Positions 1 through 7,147 of a DNA stretch of 40,812 nt are shown here, piece by piece. The translations under genes were made by a program, and so were the position numbers. Numbering within the stretch: the first letter of the stretch is position 1; each line of letters begins with the position of its first letter. The notes under the pieces are model-generated. The model was not told the DNA's origin and did no database searches. It saw only the letters and a list, made by a program, of their open reading frames with translations. The DNA comes from Acidobacteriota bacterium (GTDB lineage: Bacteria > Acidobacteriota > Blastocatellia > Pyrinomonadales > Pyrinomonadaceae): the NCBI GenBank assembly GCA_029781855.1, contig JAKOVX010000126.1, positions 1-40,812 of the forward strand, in the 5' to 3' direction.

Positions 1-358
1 GGGCGGCAACGTGACGGCCCCAGCCGGGAGCTTTGCTCAAGAACCGCTTCAATCAGATTCGACGATAGATCCAACATGGATCTCGTATCTGTATCCTTCT
101 GCCGCGGAATCGTCAATTAGCGGACGTGTTACCACGCTAAAAGGGTACGGCGTACGTAATGCGATGGTGATAGCGACTGATTCCAACGGAACTAGGTGGA
201 CCGCCCGGACTTCCGCATTTGGTTACTATTCATTGCAGGGTCTCGAGGTTGGGCGTGGCTACGTGGTCTCAGTTGCGACGAAGGGCTATAGCTTCACGCC
301 GAGGTTTATTACGCTCGAAGACGCTGTCGACGGCGTTGATTTTGTTGCCGGACAGTAA
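1..358 (+). CDS. C-terminal part of a CarboxypepD_reg-like protein (5' truncated by window edge)
   Basis: The reading frame is already open at base 2, so the start lies outside the window; the GTG at 11 is probably internal. The visible 118 residues contain a segment of the form SGRVTTLKGYGVRNAMV, then a FGYYSLQGLEVGRGY turn and an aromatic-rich end. This is the usual pattern of a carboxypeptidase regulatory-like beta-sandwich domain, found at the end of large secreted or surface proteins. The frame stops with TAA at 356 and is followed at 385 by a good intrinsic terminator, so it is the last gene of its transcript. The function of the whole protein cannot be told from this fragment. Confidence 0.75.
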   Translation, partial: GGNVTAPAGSFAQEPLQSDSTIDPTWISYLYPSAAESSISGRVTTLKGYGVRNAMVIATDSNGTRWTARTSAFGYYSLQGLEVGRGYVVSVATKGYSFTPRFITLEDAVDGVDFVAGQ

Positions 359-384
359 TCGCAGCAAAATTGTGATTTGTGACT

Positions 385-416
385 TGCCCCTGTTCGCTCT
401 GAGTGGGGGCATTTTT
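385..416 (+). terminator. Intrinsic terminator after the CarboxypepD_reg gene
   Basis: TGCCCCT at 385-391 pairs with GGGGGCA at 405-411 (one G-T pair) and is followed directly by five T residues at 412-416. It lies 27 bases after the stop codon. Confidence 0.75.
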
Positions 417-543
417 GTACCTGTCAGTATTTGTGAACTCCTTTCGGGGTTGTAATTTCGAGCCACCCAATGTAACATTTACTTTAATGTAAGGATTCGT
501 AGTGACGGGTCCAAGATTTTCATTATTAGGAGCTTATAAAGAT

Positions 544-900
544 ATGTCAGCAGTTGCAGCACCAACCGTCGAATTGACCGTAACGGACAGCGCGGTAGCC
601 GAGATCAAGAAATTTCTTGCAGATGAAGAGGACTTGCCGGAAACGGCCGGGCTTCGAGTGCGGGTCGTCCCCGGAGGTTGTTCGGGCTTTCAATATAGTC
701 TGAATATAGAGGAAGAATCAAAGAGCGGCGATTTCGTTATGGACAAGAACGGTGTACGTCTCTTTGTCGACATGTTTTCGGCACAATATCTAAACGGGAT
801 CACGATCGATCACACCACGAACATGATGGGCTCGGGATTCACTTTCGACAACCCAAATGCGACCGGCGGCTGTGGTTGCGGAACATCTTTCTCCGCGTAA
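544..900 (+). CDS. erpA: ErpA/IscA-type iron-sulfur cluster carrier (A-type)
   Basis: A 118-residue A-type Fe-S carrier, which receives a cluster from the assembly machinery and passes it to apo-proteins in the cytoplasm. The three conserved cysteines are present: one in VVPGGCSGFQY and the C-x-C pair in GGCGCGTSF near the C-terminus. The ATG at 544 is chosen over the GTG at 502 because AGGAG at 528-532 lies at good distance, and family members start just before the TVTDSAVAEIKK helix. The gene stands alone between two terminators. Whether it is ErpA or another A-type carrier (IscA, SufA) cannot be settled from sequence alone. Confidence 0.9.
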   Translation: MSAVAAPTVELTVTDSAVAEIKKFLADEEDLPETAGLRVRVVPGGCSGFQYSLNIEEESKSGDFVMDKNGVRLFVDMFSAQYLNGITIDHTTNMMGSGFTFDNPNATGGCGCGTSFSA

Positions 901-928
901 TTTCACACTTGCGAACGAAATTATCGTG

Positions 929-955
929 AAGGCCGGAATTTCTTTCCGGCCTTTT
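929..955 (+). terminator. Intrinsic terminator after the Fe-S carrier gene
   Basis: A perfect 10-bp stem, AAGGCCGGAA at 929-938 with TTCCGGCCTT at 944-953, has a 5-base loop. Its 3' arm ends in T residues that continue to 955. Confidence 0.85.
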
Positions 956-1346
956 CGCGATTTATATGGAAGCCCTCCTCCATTGAGTGTTTCTTGTGGC
1001 ATAAGCAGACAACTGAAGGTAACGCGCGGTGGAGAAGGGTGGCTAGGAACTCGGGTAAATTTGCCCGGGTTCCAAGTCGATTCAAAGCGAAGAACTATCT
1101 CCGAAGGTGACGCACGTCCATCCCTGGGCTGAGCCCCTGCGCATTCCGTTTGCTTTTCCATTCCAAATCAGCGATACTCTTAATTCAGATAGATCGCGGG
1201 TCGCTAACGGAGTGATCCTAACCAAAGTCCCAAATTGAATCATATTTGGGAGAAAGCAATTTATTCGACGTTTTTTTATATAGGTGACCAAGGTCACTTC
1301 TTCCACTTTCCTCATTTCGTAACTTAAAAATCAGGAGTTTTTGTAG
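956..1346 (+). other. Long gene-free leader region upstream of the NlpC/P60 gene
   Basis: About 390 bases without a credible gene. It holds a stable stem-loop, GGAACTCGGG at 1046-1055 with CCCGGGTTCC at 1064-1073. It also holds GGAGA at 1031-1035 matching TCTCC at 1098-1102, which would enclose that stem, and an inverted repeat GTGACC-AA-GGTCAC at 1284-1297 in an AT-rich stretch. The small open frames here do not resemble proteins. A structured 5' leader is possible, but no known riboswitch was matched with confidence. Confidence 0.4.
1284..1297. promoter_or_regulatory. Inverted repeat, candidate operator before the NlpC/P60 gene
   Basis: GTGACC at 1284-1289 and GGTCAC at 1292-1297 are perfect inverted half-sites separated by AA. 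They lie 49 bases before the start codon, next to a run of T residues. The position suits a regulator site, but no regulator is known. Confidence 0.3.
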
Positions 1347-2054
1347 ATGAATCTTAAGAAGATCTTTTTCGTTTCGGTGTGCTTCGTCTTGGCTGCCGTC
1401 GTTCTTACTGGCTCGACCAATGCACAAGAGCGAGAGAGGGTAGTAAAGCCCACCTCAAGCCAGCCTACCAATCTACCGCCCGCCTACAAGCCGGTTCCGG
1501 ACGATAAAACGAAAACGTCATCTTCTTCTCGCCCTGTTCTGACCAGTCCAATTGTAATAGTTTCATCTACTGAGAAAGAATCGTCGCTCGTCAAAAAGAC
1601 GGCATCGTCACGTGCCATAAACTCTTCTTCTGCACTTGCGGCCGGAAGAACCGCTTACGGAGCGGGCGTCAGCGGGCGAATTATGGCAGGTATCCAGGAG
1701 CGTTGGGGAATCCCCTACCGTTACGGATCCACCGGGCCAAACACTTATGATTGCTCTGGTTTTGTTTGGAGCGTATTTAACGAAGCGGGAATACCGTTCA
1801 CACGTGCAAGCGCCAGGAGTTTGTGGGCTAGTTCGGAACCGGTTTATGGTGACGATCGCTACAAATTCGGTACTTTGGTCTTCCTAAATGGTCTCGGCCA
1901 CATGGGCATCGTTGCTGATGAGAATGGCTTCTACCACGCTTCATCGAGCAAGGGAATCACCTACTCGCCATTCAAGGGATATTGGTCAACGCGGATCGTC
2001 GGATTTCGGCGGTTAAAGCCCGAGGTGCAGACGACAACGACCGAAGAGAAATAG
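1347..2054 (+). CDS. Secreted NlpC/P60 cysteine peptidase (peptidoglycan endopeptidase)
   Basis: A 235-residue exported cell-wall hydrolase. Residues 1-27 form a signal peptide ending in TNAQ. Residues 28-100 are a Ser/Thr/Pro/Lys-rich linker. From about 108 the NlpC/P60 domain runs to residue 223, with the catalytic Cys136 in YDCSGFVW, His185 in GLGHMGIV and a third polar residue, His197, in FYHASS. Enzymes of this fold cut stem peptides of peptidoglycan. The ATG is supported by AGGAG at 1333-1337, nine bases upstream. It is a monocistronic gene with its own terminator and an unusually long upstream region. The domain call is firm; the exact bond cut is not known. Confidence 0.9.
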   Translation: MNLKKIFFVSVCFVLAAVVLTGSTNAQERERVVKPTSSQPTNLPPAYKPVPDDKTKTSSSSRPVLTSPIVIVSSTEKESSLVKKTASSRAINSSSALAAGRTAYGAGVSGRIMAGIQERWGIPYRYGSTGPNTYDCSGFVWSVFNEAGIPFTRASARSLWASSEPVYGDDRYKFGTLVFLNGLGHMGIVADENGFYHASSSKGITYSPFKGYWSTRIVGFRRLKPEVQTTTTEEK

Positions 2055-2076
2055 GGTTGGTAAATTTAGATCCTTT

Positions 2077-2107
2077 TGCCCGGTCTTCATTTGACGGCCG
2101 GGCATTT
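2077..2107. terminator. Bidirectional terminator between convergent genes
   Basis: TGCCCGG at 2077-2083 pairs with CCGGGCA at 2098-2104. T residues follow on the plus strand and TTTT precedes at 2074-2077. It lies between the NlpC/P60 gene and the minus-strand small gene, so it could serve both. Confidence 0.65.
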
Positions 2108-2122
2108 CTGCGAACAAAATGT

Positions 2123-2413
2123 CTAAGCGATGAAACCCGGCCTTTTCGCTTCGTCTTTGATCTCGTATATGACAGCGATCTTGTCGATTGCAACGTAAGC
2201 TACGCGATCATCTTCGTCTCGAAGGTAAAGAACGCCATTCTTAACATCAACAACGTCGCCGCGAAATGTCGCGTTCGTTCCGCATGTGATGTCAATCCTC
2301 TTACTAAGTAACTGCGTCAGTAGTTCTTCCATAGGTTCCATAACTCGATTTGCAAATCGTGTCCGATGATCGTTGCACAATTTTACCTTTTTGGTCCCAA
2401 TAATGCGATACAA
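2123..2413 (-). CDS. Small Sm-like/SH3-fold protein, unknown function
   Basis: A short protein whose last 70 residues read like a small beta-barrel of the Sm/SH3 type. LLSKRIDITCGTNATFRGDV is followed by a second strand pair (NGVLYLRDEDDRVAYV) and a last strand IDKIAVIYEI. This pattern is shared with MM0924/Hfq-like barrels that bind RNA or form rings. The start is uncertain: TTG at 2413 gives 96 residues, while ATG at 2341 gives 72 and keeps the whole barrel, which is the more cautious choice. It follows biotin carboxylase on the same strand but 140 bases away, so it need not be in that operon. Function is unknown. Confidence 0.6.
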   Translation of the reverse strand: MYRIIGTKKVKLCNDHRTRFANRVMEPMEELLTQLLSKRIDITCGTNATFRGDVVDVKNGVLYLRDEDDRVAYVAIDKIAVIYEIKDEAKRPGFIA

Positions 2414-2553
2414 ACAGGGATACCTTGACCACGATCAGTAAACGATCGCTGCATCATTCCTAAAGAACACAAGTAGAGTCAGAGTGGGCACGAATTACAC
2501 TGAAATCACAAATGATCGATTTTGCATTTAAAGAATCCCAAGCGTAACGCCTC

Positions 2554-4053
2554 TTACTCAGATCTTCTTCCCGCCAATGTCCACGGACTAATAACTTGAT
2601 CAGGCGCAATCGACGTTGCAGACGAGCCGGCTTTCTGAATGGAATTGGCTACCGCCGCAGCGAGGATCGCTAGGTCCCGGCTATCTTCGTTGGTACGAAC
2701 GGTTCCTTTTCGTTCCATGAACCGCGGAATAAATCCGGTATCGAGATGTCCTGCCTGAAATTCCGGATCGTCCATCAACTCGCGGAAGAATGGAAGCGTC
2801 GTCTTAATTCCTACAACCTCGTATTCCATCAATGCTCTGCGCATCCGATCTATCGCTTCGGCGCGATCGCGGCCATGTGCAGCGAGCTTTGAGATCATTG
2901 GGTCGTAATATATTGACACTTCGCCGCCCTCGTACACTCCACCGTCGTCTCTGACTCCGGGGCCATGCGGTAATCGCAAACGTGTGATCTTACCGGGTGA
3001 CGGCATAAAATTGGCATCGGGATCTTCAGCATACACACGGCACTCGATCGCGTGGCCATTAATAGTGATCTCATCTTGAGTGAAAGAAAGCTCTTCACCA
3101 AACGCAACACAGATCTGTTCGCGAACGAGATCGAGACCGGTGACAAGCTCAGTTACCGGGTGCTCGACCTGCAGCCGTGTATTCATCTCGAGGAAATAAA
3201 ATGACCGATCCACATCCGAAACCAGAAACTCGACTGTACCCGCTCCAACGTAATTAACTGCCCGAGCCACCATGACCGCGCATTCACCCATCCGGGCCCG
3301 CAAGTCAGAAGAGTTTATTGGCGACGGGGCCTCTTCGACGACCTTTTGATGGCGCCGTTGGATGGAGCATTCGCGTTCGGCGAGGTAGACATGATTACCG
3401 TGTGTGTCTGAAAATACCTGGATCTCAATATGACGCGGTCGAACAACCGCCTTCTCGATGTACACCTCGTCGTCGCCAAATCCAGCCAAGGCCTCAGCTT
3501 GGGCAGTTTCAAGCGCGGACTTGAGTTCAGCCTCCTCGTTAACAAGCCGCATGCCCTTTCCGCCGCCGCCCGCTGAGGCCTTTAGCATTACCGGATAACC
3601 GATCTCGAGGGCTGTAGTTTTCGCGTCGTCAAAGGAACGCAGCGGTTCGGTGGTGCCGGGAACGATCGGAACACCCGCTTCGATCGCTATGCGGCGGGCA
3701 GACATCTTTCCGCCCAAACCTTCCATTGCTTCAGGCGGCGGCCCAATAAAGGTGATGCCGACTTTCGTTACCGCCCGGACGAAATCCGCGTTTTCCGAGA
3801 GAAAGCCATAACCGGGATGAATGGCTTCCGCCCCCGAGCGAATTGCAACATCGATGATCTTTTCCCCACACAAGTAGCTTTGGTTGGAAGGCGCCGGTCC
3901 GATATTATAAGCCTCATCCGCCATTCGAACGTGAAGAGCATTGCGATCGGCATCGGAATATACCGCGACGGTCTCGATCTTCATCTCGCGGCAAGCCCGG
4001 ATCACTCGACAAGCGATCTCTCCTCGGTTGGCAATAAGAATCTTTTTGAACAT
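2554..4053 (-). CDS. accC: Biotin carboxylase subunit of acetyl-/propionyl-CoA carboxylase
   Basis: Biotin carboxylase uses ATP and bicarbonate to carboxylate biotin on a carrier protein, the first half-reaction of acyl-CoA carboxylases. The order is canonical: N-terminal Rossmann-like domain (MFKKILIANRGEIACR), ATP-grasp with the glycine-rich loop KASAGGGGKGM at about 158-168, the active-site block EMNTRLQVEHPVTE at about 289-302 with Arg293, and the C-terminal domain. At 499 residues it is about 50 longer than typical AccC. The extra tail ends in SPWTLAGRR, which resembles the junction into the next domain of fused alpha subunits, but no biotinyl domain follows here. Its start directly abuts the stop of the upstream 95-residue gene, which suggests translational coupling. 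Confidence 0.95.
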   Translation of the reverse strand: MFKKILIANRGEIACRVIRACREMKIETVAVYSDADRNALHVRMADEAYNIGPAPSNQSYLCGEKIIDVAIRSGAEAIHPGYGFLSENADFVRAVTKVGITFIGPPPEAMEGLGGKMSARRIAIEAGVPIVPGTTEPLRSFDDAKTTALEIGYPVMLKASAGGGGKGMRLVNEEAELKSALETAQAEALAGFGDDEVYIEKAVVRPRHIEIQVFSDTHGNHVYLAERECSIQRRHQKVVEEAPSPINSSDLRARMGECAVMVARAVNYVGAGTVEFLVSDVDRSFYFLEMNTRLQVEHPVTELVTGLDLVREQICVAFGEELSFTQDEITINGHAIECRVYAEDPDANFMPSPGKITRLRLPHGPGVRDDGGVYEGGEVSIYYDPMISKLAAHGRDRAEAIDRMRRALMEYEVVGIKTTLPFFRELMDDPEFQAGHLDTGFIPRFMERKGTVRTNEDSRDLAILAAAVANSIQKAGSSATSIAPDQVISPWTLAGRRSE

Positions 4054-4341
4054 TTATTCCAATATTGAATTTCCCTGATTTCTTGAATCATACCGAACAG
4101 CCACCTTCGCTCCGGGAGCATACCGAACCGGGTCAAGCCGCTGTTCCTCCGTCAAGATCTCGACTGACTCGAAGTCTACCCCATTCAGCGTGTAAAGGAA
4201 CAAGGCGACCTCATCACCGTTTTCGTCAATATGGGTGTCGATGATTACGCCGTCGGTTATGCGGCCGTTGGCCAATAGGTGCCGCCGCCTCTCATTAGGG
4301 TCGACTACTTTTCTTTTGCGTAATTTATCGAGAAAACCCAT
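4054..4341 (-). CDS. Small conserved-looking protein, unknown function
   Basis: A 95-residue cytoplasmic protein without signal or membrane segment. It starts with a basic stretch (MGFLDKLRKRKVVDPNERRR), then a beta-rich part GRITDGVIIDTHIDENGDEV and a second one ending in KVAVRYDSRNQGNSILE. The spacing is tight: three bases after the PGPGW gene and zero before accC, so it is certainly part of this operon. I do not recognise the family; a small beta-barrel such as a DUF3592-like fold is possible. No function is proposed. Confidence 0.7.
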   Translation of the reverse strand: MGFLDKLRKRKVVDPNERRRHLLANGRITDGVIIDTHIDENGDEVALFLYTLNGVDFESVEILTEEQRLDPVRYAPGAKVAVRYDSRNQGNSILE

Positions 4342-4344
4342 TGT

Positions 4345-4773
4345 CTAGTCCATCACGAGCGGTGGTTTATCATACTTTTCCCGCAGTCTATTTATGGCTT
4401 TAAGGACAGCAGGCCGCTGCACAATTCGGGCCTCGAGCGGACGTTTGCCGGGGATGTCTACCATTATCAATCCAAGCAGGATCGTCAGAATTCCCTGACC
4501 AGGCACGCCCGGCAATGAAAGTACGATGCCCAGAAGGATTAAGAAAATACCTAGGACATTCTTGGCAATCACGGCCCCCCACCGAACAAGCCATGGGCTA
4601 TCCGGAAGGAAATCCCTCTCATGATGTGCTGCAAAATAGTGTGGAGGAATCTTCACCATTACTATCCCGATGGCCACGAAACTTATCGCGAGCGATACCA
4701 GGAACATAAGGAACGCAAGCCCTAAACTCCCCCAGGAAATTGTCGACCACCGAGAAGTCAGCCATTCGATCAT
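4345..4773 (-). CDS. PGPGW-type small inner-membrane protein
   Basis: A 142-residue integral membrane protein with hydrophobic segments at about 16-40, 70-88 and 95-107. The motif LPGVPGQGILTILLG between the last two matches the PGPGW family of putative transmembrane proteins, in which a Pro-Gly turn joins two helices. The C-terminal 35 residues are basic and presumably cytoplasmic (KRPLEARIVQRPAVLKAI). It begins one base after the stop of the CDP-alcohol phosphatidyltransferase gene, which suggests a role near the membrane surface or lipids, but the family has no settled function. Confidence 0.8.
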   Translation of the reverse strand: MIEWLTSRWSTISWGSLGLAFLMFLVSLAISFVAIGIVMVKIPPHYFAAHHERDFLPDSPWLVRWGAVIAKNVLGIFLILLGIVLSLPGVPGQGILTILLGLIMVDIPGKRPLEARIVQRPAVLKAINRLREKYDKPPLVMD

Positions 4774-4774
4774 T

Positions 4775-5413
4775 CTATTCTGAAGGCCTCTCCATTCGTC
4801 GAAACTCAGTCCATATGTAATACATCCGGTGAATCAATGTCCAAACTGAACCAACCGCCAAAACCCAAAGGACGGCCGGCATTCGGTTTGCGAACGAGCT
4901 GGTCGATTCCCAATTCCATGTCGAAAGAGCACCAATAATAAAAAGAACAACACGTTCGGGCCGCTGGAGAAAACCAACGTTGGCCTTGACCCCCAAACCT
5001 TCTGACCTCGCCGTTGTATAACTGACCATCACCGAGGCGATCATTCCGACTCCGGCCAAAAAGACATTCAATATTGAATGCTGAGGCGAGTTTCCGGCGT
5101 AGAACATCATGATGCCGAGAAAAACGACCATGTCAGAGAGGCGGTCGAGCGATGAATCGAGAAAACCGCCGAATTTCGTGACACGGCCCGAAAGTCTCGC
5201 AACATTACCATCAAGCATGTCGAACAAGTTCGCGACTATTAGCACGATACCTGCCCAAAAAAAAGCCCCAAGACCGAAAAGCACTCCGCAACCTATGTTG
5301 ATAGTGACACCAACCGTCGTGAGAATGTTTGGTGAGATCCCGGCGGATGCGAGTCCTCGCACCATCGCGTTGATGATGCGCATTGCTCCTTTTCCTATTC
5401 CGGCTCCTAGCAT
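4775..5413 (-). CDS. CDP-alcohol phosphatidyltransferase family protein
   Basis: A 212-residue polytopic membrane enzyme that moves a phosphatidyl group from CDP-diacylglycerol to an alcohol acceptor. The whole signature D-x2-D-G-x2-A-R-x8-G-x3-D-x3-D is visible at residues 65-90: Asp65, Asp68, Gly69, Ala72, Arg73, Gly82, Asp86 and Asp90. Hydrophobic helices surround it. The acceptor is not readable from sequence; PgsA-like (glycerol phosphate) and inositol-phosphate or archaetidyl-type synthases share this signature. ATG at 5413 is the annotated start; ATG at residue 11 is also possible. It belongs to the run of minus-strand genes from pfkA to accC. Confidence 0.9.
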   Translation of the reverse strand: MLGAGIGKGAMRIINAMVRGLASAGISPNILTTVGVTINIGCGVLFGLGAFFWAGIVLIVANLFDMLDGNVARLSGRVTKFGGFLDSSLDRLSDMVVFLGIMMFYAGNSPQHSILNVFLAGVGMIASVMVSYTTARSEGLGVKANVGFLQRPERVVLFIIGALSTWNWESTSSFANRMPAVLWVLAVGSVWTLIHRMYYIWTEFRRMERPSE

Positions 5414-5452
5414 TTTGTGTGCAAAACGGTCGACCAGCTTTGGTATTGACCC

Positions 5453-5923
5453 TTATTCTCCGAATTCGTGAATCGTCTTTAGTTTGCTAAGTTCGAAATT
5501 GCGCCAGCCGTTTGGTGTTTTGACCCTGATCTCGTCCCCTTCTTCTTTCCCCATCAAGGCCTGTCCTATCGGTGAAACAGTCGAGATCAAACCTTTATCG
5601 GGGTCGCTCTCTTCAGAGGTCACGAGTTTGTAGGTTATCTTCTCTTCTTTTTCCAGATCGTATAAAACAACCTCGGAGCCATAAGCAACGCTACCGGTCG
5701 GAATTTTTGAAAGATCGATCGAGTCGACCTCGTATAGCCTGTTACGAACCTGCATAATACGAGCTTGGACGATCGACTGCCTTTCCATTGCCGCTTTGTA
5801 TTCCGCGTTCTCGCGGAGATCACCAAATTCCCGTGCCTTTTGAATCTCTTTTGGCAACTTGAAATGCAATTCTTCCTCAAGACTGTCTAGTTCGGCCTGG
5901 AGTTTCTTCTTTACTGCTTCCAT
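5453..5923 (-). CDS. greA: Transcription elongation factor GreA
   Basis: GreA binds backtracked RNA polymerase and stimulates cleavage of the 3' RNA end so that elongation resumes. The N-terminal coiled-coil hairpin (residues 1-75) carries the acidic tip motif GDLRENAEY with Asp35 and Glu38. The C-terminal FKBP-like domain (80-156) has SPIGQALMGKEEGDEI followed by the WRNFELSKL strand. The length of 156 is normal. AAAGGAAC lies seven bases before the ATG. It is 34 bases downstream of pfkA and 39 upstream of the phosphatidyltransferase gene, so it is likely co-transcribed with both. Confidence 0.97.
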   Translation of the reverse strand: MEAVKKKLQAELDSLEEELHFKLPKEIQKAREFGDLRENAEYKAAMERQSIVQARIMQVRNRLYEVDSIDLSKIPTGSVAYGSEVVLYDLEKEEKITYKLVTSEESDPDKGLISTVSPIGQALMGKEEGDEIRVKTPNGWRNFELSKLKTIHEFGE

Positions 5924-5957
5924 TTTTGTTCCTTTATCTCAGTCAGCCAAATACGTC

Positions 5958-7043
5958 CTAAAAATCAGATTCGTTCGGGGCAGCGAATGAAATTCCGATA
6001 TCGCGCGCGGATCGGACAAGCTGTCCGTTAATTGGGACCGTTTTGATGGCACTGCACGCATCCGAGATCGGAACAGTTATTACCGTTCCGGCCTGTAATG
6101 CGACCATCTTGCCAACCTCGCCGTTAGCGAGAGCCCTGACAGCACAAGCACCAAAGTTTGTGCCAAGCATTCGATCAAACGCATTTGGGCTTCCGCCTCT
6201 TTGAAGATGGCCCAAAACAACACATCTCGATTCCTTGTCTGTCAGTTCCCCTACTCGACGCCGAACATATTCACCGATTCCACCGAGTCTTAACGCTGAG
6301 GCGTCGGAATACATTTCACCCTTACCAACCTCAAGTGCACCCTCAGCCACCACAATGTTCGTGAATCGAGAGCCGCTACTTTCGCGATCTAGTACCTTTC
6401 GGACCAGTGAATCGAACGAAAACGGAATTTCAGGGATGAGAATTACGTCGGCGCTTCCTGCGAGACCCGCATGCAGTGCGATCCAGCCGGTGTTCCTGCC
6501 CATTACCTCGAGGATCATTACACGATCATGCGAGGCGGCCGTCGTATGGAGACGGTCCAGAGCTTCGGTCGCAATATCGATCGCGGTCATAAAGCCGAAT
6601 GTAAATTCAGTCGCCGCGAGGTCGTTATCGATCGTTTTGGGTACACCTATCACCGGAAATCCGCGCTTGTGAAACTGTTCGGCGATCGCCAGGGTACCTT
6701 CACCTCCGAGCACGATCAAGGCTTCGATCTCAAGAATGTCGAGATTGGCAAGTGCCTCACCGATAGGCATCTCGGGGAAATGAGGTGTACCATCGACCAT
6801 TTTGACAAAGCTGCCCTTGTTCCTTGTTCCAAGGATAGTTCCGCCGCGCGGAAGTATTCCGCTAACTGATTTGGTTGTAAGGCTGACAGTCCTCGGTGTT
6901 CCGAGAATTCCCTCGAAGCTGTCCTCGATACCGATGACCTTCATATCAAACTCGCCAACCGCGGTTCGAACAACGGCGCGAATTACTGCGTTTAGTCCCG
7001 GTGCGTCGCCGCCGCCGGTCAAGATACCTATTTGCTTGTACAT
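5958..7043 (-). CDS. pfkA: 6-phosphofructokinase, mixed-substrate group
   Basis: Phosphorylates fructose 6-phosphate to the 1,6-bisphosphate, the committing step of glycolysis. Visible are the N-terminal phosphate loop GILTGGGDAPGLNAVIRA (6-23), the phosphoryl-donor motif GGEGT (113-117), the catalytic PKTIDND (135-141, base Asp139) and the sugar-binding stretch MGRNTGWIA. Donor choice in this family depends on two sites. Position 116 is Gly, as in ATP enzymes. Position 136 is Lys, as in pyrophosphate enzymes. Gly plus Lys is the pattern of the actinobacterial ATP-using mixed group, so ATP is the more likely donor. The start is fixed because the phosphate loop begins at residue 5. No Shine-Dalgarno is seen; a terminator-like hairpin occupies the leader. 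Confidence 0.93.
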   Translation of the reverse strand: MYKQIGILTGGGDAPGLNAVIRAVVRTAVGEFDMKVIGIEDSFEGILGTPRTVSLTTKSVSGILPRGGTILGTRNKGSFVKMVDGTPHFPEMPIGEALANLDILEIEALIVLGGEGTLAIAEQFHKRGFPVIGVPKTIDNDLAATEFTFGFMTAIDIATEALDRLHTTAASHDRVMILEVMGRNTGWIALHAGLAGSADVILIPEIPFSFDSLVRKVLDRESSGSRFTNIVVAEGALEVGKGEMYSDASALRLGGIGEYVRRRVGELTDKESRCVVLGHLQRGGSPNAFDRMLGTNFGACAVRALANGEVGKMVALQAGTVITVPISDACSAIKTVPINGQLVRSARDIGISFAAPNESDF

Positions 7044-7088
7044 AAAAAAGAGTTCAAAAAGTAAAACGTAATTTTACTTCAGGAACTC
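7044..7088 (-). terminator. Nested hairpin with U-run directly before the pfkA start
   Basis: Read on the minus strand, GAGTTC pairs with GAACTC (7083-7088 and 7050-7055) and encloses AAGTAAAA pairing with TTTTACTT (7072-7079 and 7059-7066). Six T residues follow (7049-7044) and then the pfkA ATG itself. The form is that of an intrinsic terminator for ctpA transcripts or an attenuator. Confidence 0.55.
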
Positions 7089-7147
7089 GAAATCTCTAAA
7101 TCTTATGACAGACTTGTTTTGATCGCCCATCTAGTACAGGGCATTAA

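Noticed and set aside
1046..1073. tRNA-like T-arm (GGGTTCCAAGTCGATTC)
   Set aside because: No acceptor stem, anticodon arm or CCA-side pairing can be built around it.
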